DNA of 64,000 bases from Myxococcales bacterium (lineage in GTDB: Bacteria; Myxococcota_A; Polyangia; Nannocystales; Nannocystaceae), in the NCBI GenBank assembly GCA_020633315.1, contig JACKDV010000004.1, positions 434,001-498,000 of the forward strand. Direction: 5' to 3'. Positions 37,566-48,999 of the stretch are shown one piece after another; position 1 is the stretch's first letter; every line of letters starts with the position of its first letter. The notes beneath the pieces are model-generated. The model saw nothing but the letters and a program-made list of their open reading frames with translations. It did not search any database and was not told the DNA's origin. The position numbers were made by a program, and so were the translations under genes.

Positions 37566-38893
37566 CCAAGCTCCCCCCCGGCCCACGAAACACGGCATGG
37601 ACGATGCTCCGCTACCTCCGTGATCCGATGGGGGTGATGCCCAAGCTCGCGGCCAAGCACGGCGACCCCTTCACGATCCCCGGCAAGGAGCCGCTGGTGT
37701 GCACGGGCGATCCCGAGGGGATCAAGGCGATCTACTCCGCCGACCCCATGTCGCTCGAGCCCTTCAACGTGGACCTGGCGTTCATCCTGGGCCCGGAGTC
37801 GCTCATCCTCATCGGCGGCCCCGAGCACCGTCGCAAGCGCAAGCTGATGATGCCGCCGTTCCTGGGCGCGCGCATGCGGGCGTACGGCGAGGCGATGCGC
37901 CGACTCACGCGCCAGCACCTGGCGGACTGGGAGGCGGGTCGCATGGTGAGCGCCTCGGCGACCGCCCAGCGGATCTCCCTCGACGTCATCCTCGAGGCGG
38001 TGTTCGGCGTGCACGACCCGCAGGGGCGCCACGAGCTGGGCCAGGCCCTGCTCGAGCTCGTCGAGGGGTTCTCGCCGCTCATCGCCTTCATCCCCGCGCT
38101 GCGCCGCGAGCTCGGGGGCATCGGCCCCTATGCGTCGTTCCGGCGGCGTCAACGAGCCGTCCACGCCCGGCTCGACGCCCTCGTGGCCCAGGCCCGCCGC
38201 GAGGAGCCCCGCGACGACATCCTGAGCCTGCTCGTCGCCGCTCGCTACGAGGACGGCGAGCCGATGACCGACGACGACATCCGGGCCCAGCTCTTGCTGT
38301 TGGTCGTGGCCGGGCACGAGACCACGGCCATCTCGATCGCCTGGGCCCTGTACGCGCTGCACCGCCCCGAGAACGCGGAGGTGCTCGAGCGCCTCCGCGA
38401 GGAGCTCGACACCCTGGGCCCCGAGCCCGAGGTCGACGTGCTGGCCAAGGCGACCTACCTCGACGCGGTCTGCAACGAGACGCTGCGCCGATTCCCGCTC
38501 GCCCCCGCCCCCGCCCCGCGGCGCCTGCTCGCGCCGCTCGAGCTGATGGGCTACTCGCTGCCCGCCGGCGTGGGGGTGGGCGCGGCGATCGGCGTCGCGC
38601 ACCTGCGGGAGGAGACCTACCCGGAGCCGCTGCGCTTTCGCCCCGAGCGATTCCTCGAGCGCAAGTTCTCGCCCTTCGAGCTGCTGCCCTTCGGCGGCGG
38701 AGCCCGGCGCTGCCTGGGCGCGGCCATGGCCGCCTACGAGATGCGGGTCGTGGTGGGCACCATCGTCGGCGACCTCCGCCTGCGGCTCGCGTCGCTGCGA
38801 CCGGATCCCGGCAAGGTCCGGGCGGCCAACGTGGGGCCGGCCCACGGGGTGAAGCTGGTGATCGAGGGCCGCCGCACGCCGGGCACCAGCTGA
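37562..38893 (+). CDS. cytochrome P450
   Basis: A 443-residue haem monooxygenase. Motifs are complete: I-helix AGHETT (250-255) for oxygen activation, ExxR at 306-309 (NETLRR), PERF at 361-364, and the haem loop FGGGARRCLG with the thiolate ligand Cys384. It starts LPPGPRN, so it has no membrane anchor and is soluble. The pattern is closest to bacterial class-I P450s related to CYP110 and eukaryotic-like families, tentatively. Redox partners are absent here. ATG at 37562 overlaps the DTW-domain gene stop, so it is translated from the same message. Substrate unknown; fatty acids or terpenoids are possible. Confidence 0.93.
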   Translation: MTKLPPGPRNTAWTMLRYLRDPMGVMPKLAAKHGDPFTIPGKEPLVCTGDPEGIKAIYSADPMSLEPFNVDLAFILGPESLILIGGPEHRRKRKLMMPPFLGARMRAYGEAMRRLTRQHLADWEAGRMVSASATAQRISLDVILEAVFGVHDPQGRHELGQALLELVEGFSPLIAFIPALRRELGGIGPYASFRRRQRAVHARLDALVAQARREEPRDDILSLLVAARYEDGEPMTDDDIRAQLLLLVVAGHETTAISIAWALYALHRPENAEVLERLREELDTLGPEPEVDVLAKATYLDAVCNETLRRFPLAPAPAPRRLLAPLELMGYSLPAGVGVGAAIGVAHLREETYPEPLRFRPERFLERKFSPFELLPFGGGARRCLGAAMAAYEMRVVVGTIVGDLRLRLASLRPDPGKVRAANVGPAHGVKLVIEGRRTPGTS

Positions 38894-38910
38894 GCCAGGC
38901 ATGCACCAGA

Positions 38911-38951
38911 CCGGCGAGCCACCGCAGGACCGGTGGCACGGCGCTCGCCGG
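38911..38951 (+). terminator. long GC hairpin after the P450 gene
   Basis: CCGGCGAGC (38911-38919) pairs with GCTCGCCGG (38943-38951). Inside, CCACCG (38919-38924) can pair with CGGTGG (38931-38936). It begins 17 bp after the P450 stop. No T-run follows. Confidence 0.45.
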
Positions 38952-39041
38952 CGTCAGAGATCCCATTGCATCGCCCTTCACCGCGTCCGCGGCCGTGACC
39001 TTTCCCTTGTGGCGCCCGAGGCCACGTGATAGCCCCGATCC

Positions 39042-41438
<2,397 letters not shown>

Positions 41439-41447
41439 CCTCACTCG

Positions 41448-42245
41448 ATGTGGGATTCTAGAATACCAATTCTCACTTCGATGCTGCTCGCCGGGGGGCT
41501 CGTCGTCGGGGTCGGCTGCGGAGCGCAGCCCGACGACGAGCTCGAGGAGCTCGAGTTCCGCGAGGACACCACTGCGCGCAAGGGCTCGTCGTTCGGCTAC
41601 ATCAACAACGGCCTGCACGATCCCGAGCTGAGCGGGCTCGATCCGGCCTACTCGCTCGCGCTGCAGGGGCTCGAGGGCAGCCGGCTCGACTCCCCCGATC
41701 GCCTGGCCACCGCCGTGTACGCGGTGGAGTGCGCGCTGCCGGCGGGTGAGCGCGTCACCAAGATCGTCGACGGCGAGAGCGTGGACTTCGAAGGGGCGCT
41801 GGGCCTGGCGCCCGAGTGGGCCGAGGGCCCGTGCGACACCGACTGCCAGGAGTGGGTCTCCGCCTGCCTGCTCGCGCGCACCAACGTGAGCGAGCAGGAG
41901 GTGGAGCTGTGGCTGCAGGCCGATCACCCGGCCCTCGGCTTCGACTCGAGCCCCGACTACCCGACCTACGAGGCGAGCTTCTTCGGCAACCTGTTCTCGG
42001 GCCCGGACCACGAGTACGTGTGCCCGTCGAGCACGCTGGTGGGGCCGCTGCTCGCCCAGCTACAGGGGCGCACCTGCTCCTCGGCGATCGGCGGCTGCGA
42101 ATTCAGCTCGTACACCGGCTGCGAGCTGCACCGCTGCAGCTTCGTGGGCCTGCTGCAGCCCACCGCGGTGGGCTGTCGCGCGGGGCTCTTGCCCAGCGGC
42201 CCGCGGCTGAACACCATCAGCACCTACGTGGCCGCGCCGCTGTAG
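41448..42245 (+). CDS. hypothetical lipoprotein, 265 aa
   Basis: A predicted lipoprotein with lipobox VGVGC (Cys24). A short acidic linker leads to a globular part containing SLALQGLEG, VYAVECALPAGERVTKIVDG, CDTDCQEWVSACLLARTN and EYVCPSS, with about ten Cys. The block around CxxxCQxWVSACLxARTNxxG-like is common in myxobacterial exported proteins of unknown role. It starts nine bases after the kinase stop, so it is probably co-transcribed and could be that kinase's envelope partner (inference). Confidence 0.78.
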   Translation: MWDSRIPILTSMLLAGGLVVGVGCGAQPDDELEELEFREDTTARKGSSFGYINNGLHDPELSGLDPAYSLALQGLEGSRLDSPDRLATAVYAVECALPAGERVTKIVDGESVDFEGALGLAPEWAEGPCDTDCQEWVSACLLARTNVSEQEVELWLQADHPALGFDSSPDYPTYEASFFGNLFSGPDHEYVCPSSTLVGPLLAQLQGRTCSSAIGGCEFSSYTGCELHRCSFVGLLQPTAVGCRAGLLPSGPRLNTISTYVAAPL

Positions 42246-42263
42246 CGGGTCGAGCCGGCCACC

Positions 42264-42284
42264 GCCCGGTCGTCTCGGCCGGGC
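42264..42284 (+). terminator. short GC hairpin after the lipoprotein gene
   Basis: GCCCGG (42264-42269) and CCGGGC (42279-42284) can pair around a nine-base loop, 18 bp after the stop. There is no T-tract, so this is only a candidate. Confidence 0.3.
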
Positions 42285-42357
42285 CTGCACGCGCGTTCCC
42301 AGTGGATCCGCCGTTTCTTTGGTGCGCCCGAGAAACTGTGGGAATGGGTAGGACAAG

Positions 42358-43473
42358 GTGGCACACCAAGCCGAGACCCACTCCCCCGCGCGCTCCCCCC
42401 TTTCCGCGGACCCCGCCCGCCGCAAGAAGGTGATCCTCTTGTGCTCCGAGGAGCTCCGCTTCGTCGCCTGTGGTCTCGAGGAGGCGCTGCGCAGCCGGGG
42501 CTGGAACGTGTGTGCGGAGTTCGGTCGGGATGCTCGCCCGTGGATCCAGCAGACCCCCGTGGAGCGACCGTCGCTGCGCGTGCTGTGCATCCCCGGCTCG
42601 GTCGACCGCGAGCTGGCGGACAAGCTGCGCGCGGCCTATCGCCCCGAGCCCGACGCCGACCTCCACATCCTGGGCGTGGACGACTCCCGCGGGCTGGTGC
42701 AGGAGGTCGAGCGCCTCGCCGGCGTGCGGACCCTCGGGCGCCGCCCGCTGAGCGCCGCGCCGCGTCTGGCCCACCCCACCCTCGTGGAATCCACCGTACG
42801 ATCCGATCGCGGCTGGCGGATCGGAGCCGCGGCGGCGGTGGCTGCCTTCGCCCTGGTGATCGGCGGGGGGATGCTGGCCCGGGGTGGTGACTCGGGCATC
42901 CGCACCTCCGTGCTGCCCGCGGGTATGGGCAGCGCCATCACCCAGCCCGTGACCCAGGAGCCCGCGCCCAGCTCGGCGCAGGCGCGGGCCGACGCCACCG
43001 TGTTCTCCAACCTGAGGCCCTACGACTTCGAGGAGGCCTACGAGCTCGACCCCCTGCCCGAAGAGGAAGAGGAGCTCATCATCATCCTCGAGGACGACGA
43101 GCCGGAGCTCGACGCCCCGGTTGAGCGGGTCTCGATCGGCGCGCCCTCGGGCCTGCCCTCGACCTCGGTGACGACGCCCCTCGAGCTCGGCGAGGCCCCG
43201 GTGACCGACAAGAGCGGCATCGAGCTCCCCCGCGGCTTCCTTCCCGTGGCCGGCCTGGGCGTGGCCGAGCCCGGCCCCCAGCTCCCCGCCGGATTCCTGC
43301 CCGTGGCCGGCCTGAGCGTGCGCCCCGGCGAGGACCCGGTGAGCCTCGGAGGCCTCGTGGCCGTAGTCACCGTCGACCCCTTCACCGAGGAGGGACCGGT
43401 GACCGCGAGCGACCCGAGCGAGGTCGCCACCGTCGATCCCTTCGTGTCGCTCTCCGACGTCTCCGCTCCGTGA
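42358..43473 (+). CDS. hypothetical single-pass membrane protein
   Basis: A 371-residue protein, GTG start at 42358 with AGGA eight bases before. Residues 23-125 form an alpha/beta domain (KKVILLCSEELRFVACGLEE, RVLCIPGSVDRELADKL, LHILGVDDSRGL), like a degenerate receiver or Rossmann domain; no phosphoacceptor pattern is evident. One membrane helix follows at about 159-175 (IGAAAAVAAFALVIGGGML). The external half is acidic and Pro/Val-rich, with the 8-residue motif GFLPVAGL occurring twice. Function unknown; signal relay from envelope to cytoplasm or the reverse is possible. Confidence 0.72.
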   Translation: MAHQAETHSPARSPLSADPARRKKVILLCSEELRFVACGLEEALRSRGWNVCAEFGRDARPWIQQTPVERPSLRVLCIPGSVDRELADKLRAAYRPEPDADLHILGVDDSRGLVQEVERLAGVRTLGRRPLSAAPRLAHPTLVESTVRSDRGWRIGAAAAVAAFALVIGGGMLARGGDSGIRTSVLPAGMGSAITQPVTQEPAPSSAQARADATVFSNLRPYDFEEAYELDPLPEEEEELIIILEDDEPELDAPVERVSIGAPSGLPSTSVTTPLELGEAPVTDKSGIELPRGFLPVAGLGVAEPGPQLPAGFLPVAGLSVRPGEDPVSLGGLVAVVTVDPFTEEGPVTASDPSEVATVDPFVSLSDVSAP

Positions 43474-43489
43474 GACCATCGCGGCGCCC

Positions 43490-44389
43490 ATGCCCGCGCC
43501 GTGGACCGCCGAGCGCGTCGTCTCCCCCGCGGAGGCGCTCGCGCTCGTTGCCGCTGCCCACCCCTCGCTGTCGGCCTCGCGCATCGAGGCCCTGGGCGAG
43601 GGCTGGGACAACACCGCCTACCTCGTCGACGACACCTGGGTGTTCCGCTTCCCCCGGCGCCAGATCGCGGTGGAGCTGATCGAGATCGAGTCGCGGGTGC
43701 TGCCTGCGATCGCCGGTCGGCTACCGCTGCCGATCCCGGTGCCCGAGTTGCTCGGCGAGCCGAGCGAGAGCTTCCCGTGGCCGTTCTCGGGCTACCGACG
43801 GCTCCACGGGCGCACCGCCGACCGAGCCGCGCTCGACCCCACGCGCAAGGCCGCGCTGGCCGAGCCGCTCGCCGAATTCCTGGCGGCCCTGCACGCGGTG
43901 GACGGCCGCGCGACGGGAGCCCCCGTCGACACCCTCGCTCGCACCAACACCGAGCGCGTCGTCCCCGTGGTGCGGTCCGGGCTCGAGGCCGCCGTCGCGG
44001 CGGGGCTGATCGACGACCTCCGACCCTACGAGCCGCTGCTGGCCCAGGTCCACGGCCCGCTGCCGCCCCGCGCCGTGCTGGTGCACGCCGACCTCTACGT
44101 GCGGCACGTGCTGGTCGACGACGCGAGCCGGGCCTGCGGGGTGATCGACTGGGGCGACGTGCACCTGGGCCACCCCGGCCTCGACCTCGCCCTGGCCTTC
44201 AGCCTGCTGCCCCCCTCGGCCCGGTCGCGCTTCGCCCGGGCCTACGGCCCCATCGACGACGAGTCGTGGGCCCTCGGACGCCAGCGCGGCCTGCTCTACG
44301 GCGCGGTGCTGTGCGCCTACGGGCTGGACATCGGCGACTCGGCCCTCGTGGCCGAGGGCCAGCAGGCGCTGCGCTGGGTGCTCGAGTAG
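43490..44389 (+). CDS. APH-family phosphotransferase
   Basis: A 299-residue protein of the aminoglycoside phosphotransferase/choline kinase fold. GEGWDNTAYLVDDTWVFRFP is the ATP-binding N-lobe. The catalytic Brenner loop is VHADLYVRHVLVDD and the metal-binding IDWGDVHLGHPGLDLA replaces DFG. The usual Asn of HxDxxxxN is His here, which I recall as frequent in this sub-branch. Substrates of such chromosomal members are mostly unknown. Antibiotic resistance should not be assumed. It is 16 bp downstream of the membrane protein gene and ends three bases from the convergent lipoprotein gene. Confidence 0.87.
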   Translation: MPAPWTAERVVSPAEALALVAAAHPSLSASRIEALGEGWDNTAYLVDDTWVFRFPRRQIAVELIEIESRVLPAIAGRLPLPIPVPELLGEPSESFPWPFSGYRRLHGRTADRAALDPTRKAALAEPLAEFLAALHAVDGRATGAPVDTLARTNTERVVPVVRSGLEAAVAAGLIDDLRPYEPLLAQVHGPLPPRAVLVHADLYVRHVLVDDASRACGVIDWGDVHLGHPGLDLALAFSLLPPSARSRFARAYGPIDDESWALGRQRGLLYGAVLCAYGLDIGDSALVAEGQQALRWVLE

Positions 44390-44392
44390 CGC

Positions 44393-45121
44393 TCAGGTGT
44401 TGCCGTCGACCGTCAGCATCCACTGGGCCGGCGGCGCGCACATGTCGTTCTTGGCCACGACCTCCACCGCGACCCAGGCGCTGTCGTCGACGCCGTTGGC
44501 CAGCAGGCCCTCGCCCCAATTCATGGTGACCTCGTCGATGCCGCCGCCGTTGGTGGACGACTGCATGAAGCCGCCGCAGCCGGTGCCGCCGCCCTCCACC
44601 CCGCGATACACGTAGAGGTCGAAGTCGGCCCCCGGCGGGCTGGTGAGGGTCACGGTGAAGGACATGCCCGCGCCGTCGATCGAGTCGTCGTCCTCGGTCA
44701 CGCGGAAGGTGAGCCAGTCGGGCTGCGCTCCGCTGCCGTCGAGCCCGGGCGAGCCCTGGTCTCCGCTCACGCTGCCCAGCGAGCCCGCGCTCTGGCAGGT
44801 GCCGGGATCGGAGCAGTTGCCCATCGGGCCGTCGTCGCCCCCCGAGGACTCGCCGCCGTCGGTGGTGCTGCCGTCGTCGCCGGGGCCCGTGGTCCCCTCG
44901 TCGGAGGGACCGGTGGTCAGCGGCGCGTCCTCGCCCGAGCCGTCGGGCACCCCGAAGGTGGCGCCCTCGTCGTCGCCGCTCATCGTGGTCGCGCCGTCGT
45001 CCGACGGAGGCCCGCTGCCCGGCGCCGGACCGAAGGTCGTGGTGTCGTCGGTCTTGGCCCCGCCCGCGCAGCCGAGCGCGAGGATCGTCGCCAGCCAGAG
45101 CCATCGCCTGCGGTGCACCAC
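44393..45121 (-). CDS. lipoprotein with PPC-like C-terminal domain
   Basis: A 242-residue predicted lipoprotein. The two consecutive GTG codons at 45116-45121 give MVHRRRWLWLATILALGC, an ideal signal with lipobox Cys18; longer starts only add Arg-rich sequence. A linker of about 100 residues rich in Gly, Asp, Ser and Thr follows. The C-terminal 110 residues (DWLTFRVTEDDDSIDGAGMS, ADFDLYVYRGVEGGG, WVAVEVVAKNDM) resemble a pre-peptidase C-terminal beta-sandwich with Cys pairs. Function unknown; it probably sits on the outer surface. Confidence 0.78.
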   Translation of the reverse strand: MVHRRRWLWLATILALGCAGGAKTDDTTTFGPAPGSGPPSDDGATTMSGDDEGATFGVPDGSGEDAPLTTGPSDEGTTGPGDDGSTTDGGESSGGDDGPMGNCSDPGTCQSAGSLGSVSGDQGSPGLDGSGAQPDWLTFRVTEDDDSIDGAGMSFTVTLTSPPGADFDLYVYRGVEGGGTGCGGFMQSSTNGGGIDEVTMNWGEGLLANGVDDSAWVAVEVVAKNDMCAPPAQWMLTVDGNT

Positions 45122-45158
45122 CGCGATCAGGATACCACTGCTGCTCGGGCTCCGAGCC

Positions 45159-45465
45159 TCACGCCAGGCGCCACACGTCACGGGTGCGGTGGGCCAGCGC
45201 ATAGAGCCCATCGCCGGCAACCACGATTTCGTCCGCAGCTCCCCCCGGGCGGGGGGTCCGCGGCCGCCCGGTAGTCCAGCGCCGCGTAGACCATGCCCCC
45301 CGCGCGCCCCTCGATGCACAGCCGCCAGCCGTGGGGCGGCGGGGCCTCGATGCGGGCGTCCGGGAAGCCGTTGGGGAAGCGGAAGCCGTGCTCCGCCGCG
45401 CGGAAGCGAGGCGGAGCACGGCCAGGCGCAGGGGCACGAGGCACCGCGGGGCTCGACTCGGACAT
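45159..45465 (-). pseudogene. frameshifted and shortened gene of the FRFPN...GGMxxAALDY family
   Basis: The frame from 45465 reads MSESSPAVPRAPAPG, then HGFRFPNGFPDARIE and CIEGRAGGMVYAALDYRAAA. I recall this signature from larger bacterial proteins of unknown function. After the C6/G6 runs at 45241-45256 this frame degenerates. The -1 frame continues sensibly as ADEIVVAGDGLYALAHRTRD and VWRLA, ending at the TGA at 45159. Dropping one G of the coding-strand run joins the two into a protein of about 101 residues. Even so it is far shorter than the family as I recall it, because the middle is missing. So it is a decayed gene, or an assembly indel in an already reduced gene. Confidence 0.55.
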
Positions 45466-45529
45466 GGCGGGGCCGAGCCCACGCGACCGCCTTTCGTCGG
45501 CGCCCCGCGGCCGATCGCCGCGCGCCGGT

Positions 45530-46813
45530 CTACGGCAGCCGCGACAGGATGCCCGCGGCCATCGACGCGAACGCGGGCCCGAAGTCCTGGTCGCAGATCG
45601 AGTGCAGGTTGCCGGGGCCGCTCACCGACTGGACCAGGTGCCGGATCCGTACCGGCGGGACCGCCCGCCCGCTCAGCGACGAGCAGCCGGGGCCGATCCC
45701 GAAGTCCTCCTGGAACTGCGGATCCTCGAGCGAGTCGGCGTAGATCACCGAGCCGCCCGGCCCCACGCCGTTGATCGCCATCACGTACGCGCCCCGATCG
45801 CTCAGCTCCTCCACGTAGCCCGCCAGCGGGCGCATCACCGCCTCGATCTCGGGGTCGCCCGCCACCGGGCTGCCGTCCTCGTCGAGGTTCACCGGGAGGC
45901 AGTCGTCGTAGGGGCTGGTCCCGGTGCACTGCACCCCCGCGTTCCAGCACACGGCCGAGCTCGGGGCCGGAGTCCCCGGGTCGGACCAGAACACGCGGTT
46001 GCCGTCGGGCAGGAACACGGTGTCGTGGGAGGGATTGGTGGAGCAGTCGACCTCGTCGGTGACCAGCACCACCGCCAACAGAGCGCCGGGGCGCAGGAAG
46101 CCCGCGTTGGGATTGCCGGGACTCTCGGCGCGCAGCAGCGCCATCGACAGCGACTCCAGCGGCTGCTCGAAGCCGCAGCCGTTGATCCCCTGCGGCAGCA
46201 GGCAATGCAGCGCCGACGCCACGTCGCCGCCGGGTGCGTTGGTGGTCCCGGTGCTGCGCGCCACATCGATCCACGGCACGCTCAGCCCCAGGTTCTCCTG
46301 GTCGCACACCGACAGGCAGGCCTCCTCGGTGGAGTCGATGACCGTGGCCCCCTCGAACACGAAGTCCGAGGAGCGGCTGCGGCAGCTGGTGCCGCGGAAG
46401 GTCCCCGCCTCCGGGGTGGTGGTCTGACACCAGGGATTGCCGTTGTCGGTGGTCGTCACCGCGATGCGGTAGTCCACCGGCGGCACCGCCCCGTCGAGCG
46501 CGTTCACCAGCGCATCGACGCCCTGCACCAGCTTGGCCTGCTCCTCGCCCATCGAGCCGGAGTTGTCCACCACGAACACGATGTCCACCGCACGCTCGGT
46601 GGGCACCACGCCCGTGTCGCTGCCGCCGTCCGAGCCCTCGGAGCCGTCCGAGCCGTCGCTGGTGGCCGAGGGGTCGTCGGCGCCGGAGTCGGCGCTGCCG
46701 CCCGTATCGCCCTCGGTGGTGTCGGTGTCGCCCTCGGGATCGATCAGCACGATGCAGCCGGGCAGCAGGGCGAGGGTGAGCGGCAGGGCGTGGACGGAGC
46801 GGAAGGAACGCAT
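45530..46813 (-). CDS. vWA-domain lipoprotein
   Basis: A 427-residue predicted lipoprotein. The ATG at 46811-46813 gives a signal with lipobox LLPGC (Cys20). A linker of Asp, Gly, Ser and Thr with EGSDGSEGSDGG-like units leads to a vWA domain with metal site DNSGS complete (VDIVFVVDNSGSM). VVLVTDEVDCS is the central strand, and Cys-rich inserts (CQTTTPEAG, CLSVCDQ, CWNAGVQCTG) decorate the fold. It is the same type as the protein at 8513-9565. Partner and role unknown. Confidence 0.87.
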   Translation of the reverse strand: MRSFRSVHALPLTLALLPGCIVLIDPEGDTDTTEGDTGGSADSGADDPSATSDGSDGSEGSDGGSDTGVVPTERAVDIVFVVDNSGSMGEEQAKLVQGVDALVNALDGAVPPVDYRIAVTTTDNGNPWCQTTTPEAGTFRGTSCRSRSSDFVFEGATVIDSTEEACLSVCDQENLGLSVPWIDVARSTGTTNAPGGDVASALHCLLPQGINGCGFEQPLESLSMALLRAESPGNPNAGFLRPGALLAVVLVTDEVDCSTNPSHDTVFLPDGNRVFWSDPGTPAPSSAVCWNAGVQCTGTSPYDDCLPVNLDEDGSPVAGDPEIEAVMRPLAGYVEELSDRGAYVMAINGVGPGGSVIYADSLEDPQFQEDFGIGPGCSSLSGRAVPPVRIRHLVQSVSGPGNLHSICDQDFGPAFASMAAGILSRLP

Positions 46814-47038
46814 GGAGGGCCTCGAGGGGAAGGGGGAAATCGGAGGCAGGCGAGGAGACCGCTCCTCGTCTTCGGCCCCGCCATGGCCGGCTCGCCGAGA
46901 ATCCGTCAGAAAAAAGCATCGCCCCGCCCGAGGCCCCCGCCGACCCACGCGGGCGCATCACCGCGCCTCGCCGGCCCTCGAGCGGATCGAGCCCGTGACC
47001 ATCGGCGCCCCGGCGCGTATGAAAGGAAGGGATCGGCC

Positions 47039-47431
47039 ATGGACGCGCTCGTCGACCAGACCCACGCCCAGCACCTGGCCACGGCCGCTCGCTGGCTGGG
47101 CTTCGGGGTGGCCTCGCTGCCCGTGCTCGACCTCGCTGATCGCGCTGGCCTGTTCGTCCTGCTCGCCTCCCCCTCCTCGCTCGAGCTGGGCGGGCTGCTG
47201 CTGCCCCTGCTCCAGATCGCCTTCTTCGTGGCAGTGGGCGTGGGCGCCAGCATGGTGCTCCGACGCCACCGCCCGCCTGCGCGCCCGTGGTTCTTCGCCG
47301 GCTGCGTGCTGCCGGTGATCGTCTATGTGCTGTCCACCGGCCTGCGCCTCGCGGCGGTGGCGTCGCTCGTCGCCCTGTGCCTCGCCTTCGTCCAGCTGCG
47401 GCTGGCGCGGAGCACCGAGCCCTCGCGATGA
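47039..47431 (+). CDS. small integral membrane protein, 130 aa
   Basis: An unrecognised membrane protein. The ATG at 47039 has a strong AGGAAGGG seven bases upstream, which fixes the start against a much longer open frame. About four hydrophobic segments are visible: WLGFGVASLPVLDLA onward, GLLLPLLQIAFFVAVGVGAS, PWFFAGCVLPVIVYVLS and LAAVASLVALCLAFVQ. Basic residues follow the second (VLRRHRPPARP) and last segments, so both ends may face the cytoplasm. It is divergent from the vWA lipoprotein. No function assigned. Confidence 0.75.
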   Translation: MDALVDQTHAQHLATAARWLGFGVASLPVLDLADRAGLFVLLASPSSLELGGLLLPLLQIAFFVAVGVGASMVLRRHRPPARPWFFAGCVLPVIVYVLSTGLRLAAVASLVALCLAFVQLRLARSTEPSR

Positions 47432-47565
47432 CATGAGGAATGTCTCGCACCGCGCCCCAGCGGTTGCGCGACCACGACTCGTCCCCGCCCTGCACCCCGA
47501 GGGAGGCGACGATCGACGTCTCCGTGGTCTTGAAGCTTCGGTGGTAGTGCTCCATACATGAGCCG

Positions 47566-48999
47566 ATGCTCCGCCGCCTTCGCCTGCCCTTCGTGATCGC
47601 CTGCACCCTCGCTTGGCCCGCGGCAGCGCTCGCCGCCACGCCGAGCGCCGAGGCGCAGTCGAGCGACGACGAGCCGGTGGGGGTCTACGGCGGCGACTTC
47701 GTGCAGGACTGCGGCTGGCCCACCACCGTCTCGATGGAGGGCCAGTGCACCGGCACCCTCATCCACCCGCAGGTGGTGGTCTACGCGGCGCACTGCGGCA
47801 GCAACTACGGCAGCGTGCAGCTCGGCGAGGAGATCGCCCCGGGCCACGCCCGCTCGGTGAGCACCGAGTACTGCCGCACCTACGGCAACTTCGACGCGGG
47901 GGCCGGCACCGACTGGGCCTTCTGCGTGCTGTCCGAGCCGCAGGACGACATCGCCATCGTGCCGCCGCTGATGGGCTGCGAGCTCGACGTGCTGGAGCCC
48001 GGCACCCCGGTGACCATCGTGGGCTTCGGCCAGGCCGAGACCGGCTACGGCAGCAAGAAGGAGGTCACCACCGAGTTCGGCTTCTTCGCGGGCGACGAGG
48101 TGTTCCTGGGCGGCGGCGGCGAGGATGCCTGCAGCGGCGACTCGGGCGGTCCCGTGTTCGTGCAGATGCCCGACTCGGGGAGCTGGCGGGCCTTCGGCAT
48201 CACCTCCTACGGCTCGGCCAACTGCCTTCAGGGCGGCTACTACTCGCTCATCCCGCTGGGCATGCCCTGGTTCGAGTCCGAGACCGGCTTCGACCTCACG
48301 CCCTGCCACGACGCCGACGGCAACTGGACCCCGGGCCCGCGCTGCCAGGACTTCCCCCTCATGCCCATGAGCGCGGGCGGAGCCTGGGCCGACGGCTGCG
48401 ATCCGGGCGACCTCGGGGGCGCCGAGTCCACCTGCGGCGCGGCCTTCGATCCCTCCGACGACACCGTCGCGCCGATCGTCGCGTTCGTGCAGCCCCCCAA
48501 CGAGAGCCGCTTCGAGAGCGACCCCGAGACCGGCACGGCCAACGTCGCCATCGAGATCAGTGCACAGGACGAGGGCTACGGCGTGGACACGGTGGAGCTG
48601 CTGATCAACGGCAGCAGCATCCCCGGCGGCGTGCTCGAGGTGGAGCCCTACACCTTCAACCTGCTGCTGCCGCCCGGCAGCTACGAGCTCGATGCCATCG
48701 CCACCGACTTCTCGGGCAACCAGGGCGAGGCCGAGCCCCTCTACGTGGGCGTGGACATGGATCCGGTGGTGCCCGATCCCGAGCCGGCCGACGACAGCGG
48801 CGGCACCGGGCTCGACACCGGCAGCGAGACCGACGGCCTGCCCGGCGGCACCGGGAACGACGGAAGCGGCAGCGGCAACCCCGGGGCCGACGGCGACGCG
48901 AGCGGCTGCGGCTGCCGCAGCTCCGGCTCGAGCCCGGGCGCGCTGGTCCTCGGCCTGCTGGGCCTGATGCTGGTCCGCCGCCGTTCGTCGGCGGCCTAG
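47566..48999 (+). CDS. trypsin-like serine protease with Ig-like domain and MYXO-CTERM-like tail
   Basis: A 477-residue secreted protease. A signal peptide ends near ALAATPS. The chymotrypsin-fold domain (about 38-240) has the triad His76 (VYAAHCG), Asp116 (TDWAFC) and Ser193 (CSGDSGGP). A beta-sandwich domain follows at about 305-400 (VAPIVAFVQPPNESRFESD, VDTVELLINGSS, YELDAIATDFSGN). The tail has an acidic Gly/Ser linker, a Cys motif SGCGCRSSG, a hydrophobic helix ALVLGLLGLMLV and RRRS, the tripartite MYXO-CTERM-like sorting signal. It would be exported and anchored or further processed at the surface. Its last bases are duplicated just after the stop. Confidence 0.92.
   Translation: MLRRLRLPFVIACTLAWPAAALAATPSAEAQSSDDEPVGVYGGDFVQDCGWPTTVSMEGQCTGTLIHPQVVVYAAHCGSNYGSVQLGEEIAPGHARSVSTEYCRTYGNFDAGAGTDWAFCVLSEPQDDIAIVPPLMGCELDVLEPGTPVTIVGFGQAETGYGSKKEVTTEFGFFAGDEVFLGGGGEDACSGDSGGPVFVQMPDSGSWRAFGITSYGSANCLQGGYYSLIPLGMPWFESETGFDLTPCHDADGNWTPGPRCQDFPLMPMSAGGAWADGCDPGDLGGAESTCGAAFDPSDDTVAPIVAFVQPPNESRFESDPETGTANVAIEISAQDEGYGVDTVELLINGSSIPGGVLEVEPYTFNLLLPPGSYELDAIATDFSGNQGEAEPLYVGVDMDPVVPDPEPADDSGGTGLDTGSETDGLPGGTGNDGSGSGNPGADGDASGCGCRSSGSSPGALVLGLLGLMLVRRRSSAA

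Noticed and set aside
43490..44389. Aminoglycoside resistance gene
   Set aside because: It has the APH fold, but the Brenner-loop Asn is replaced by His and nothing links it to antibiotics. Kept as a phosphotransferase of unknown substrate.
45293..47431. Long plus-strand frame running through the vWA lipoprotein into the small membrane protein
   Set aside because: Only the last 130 codons look real and they have their own Shine-Dalgarno and ATG at 47039.
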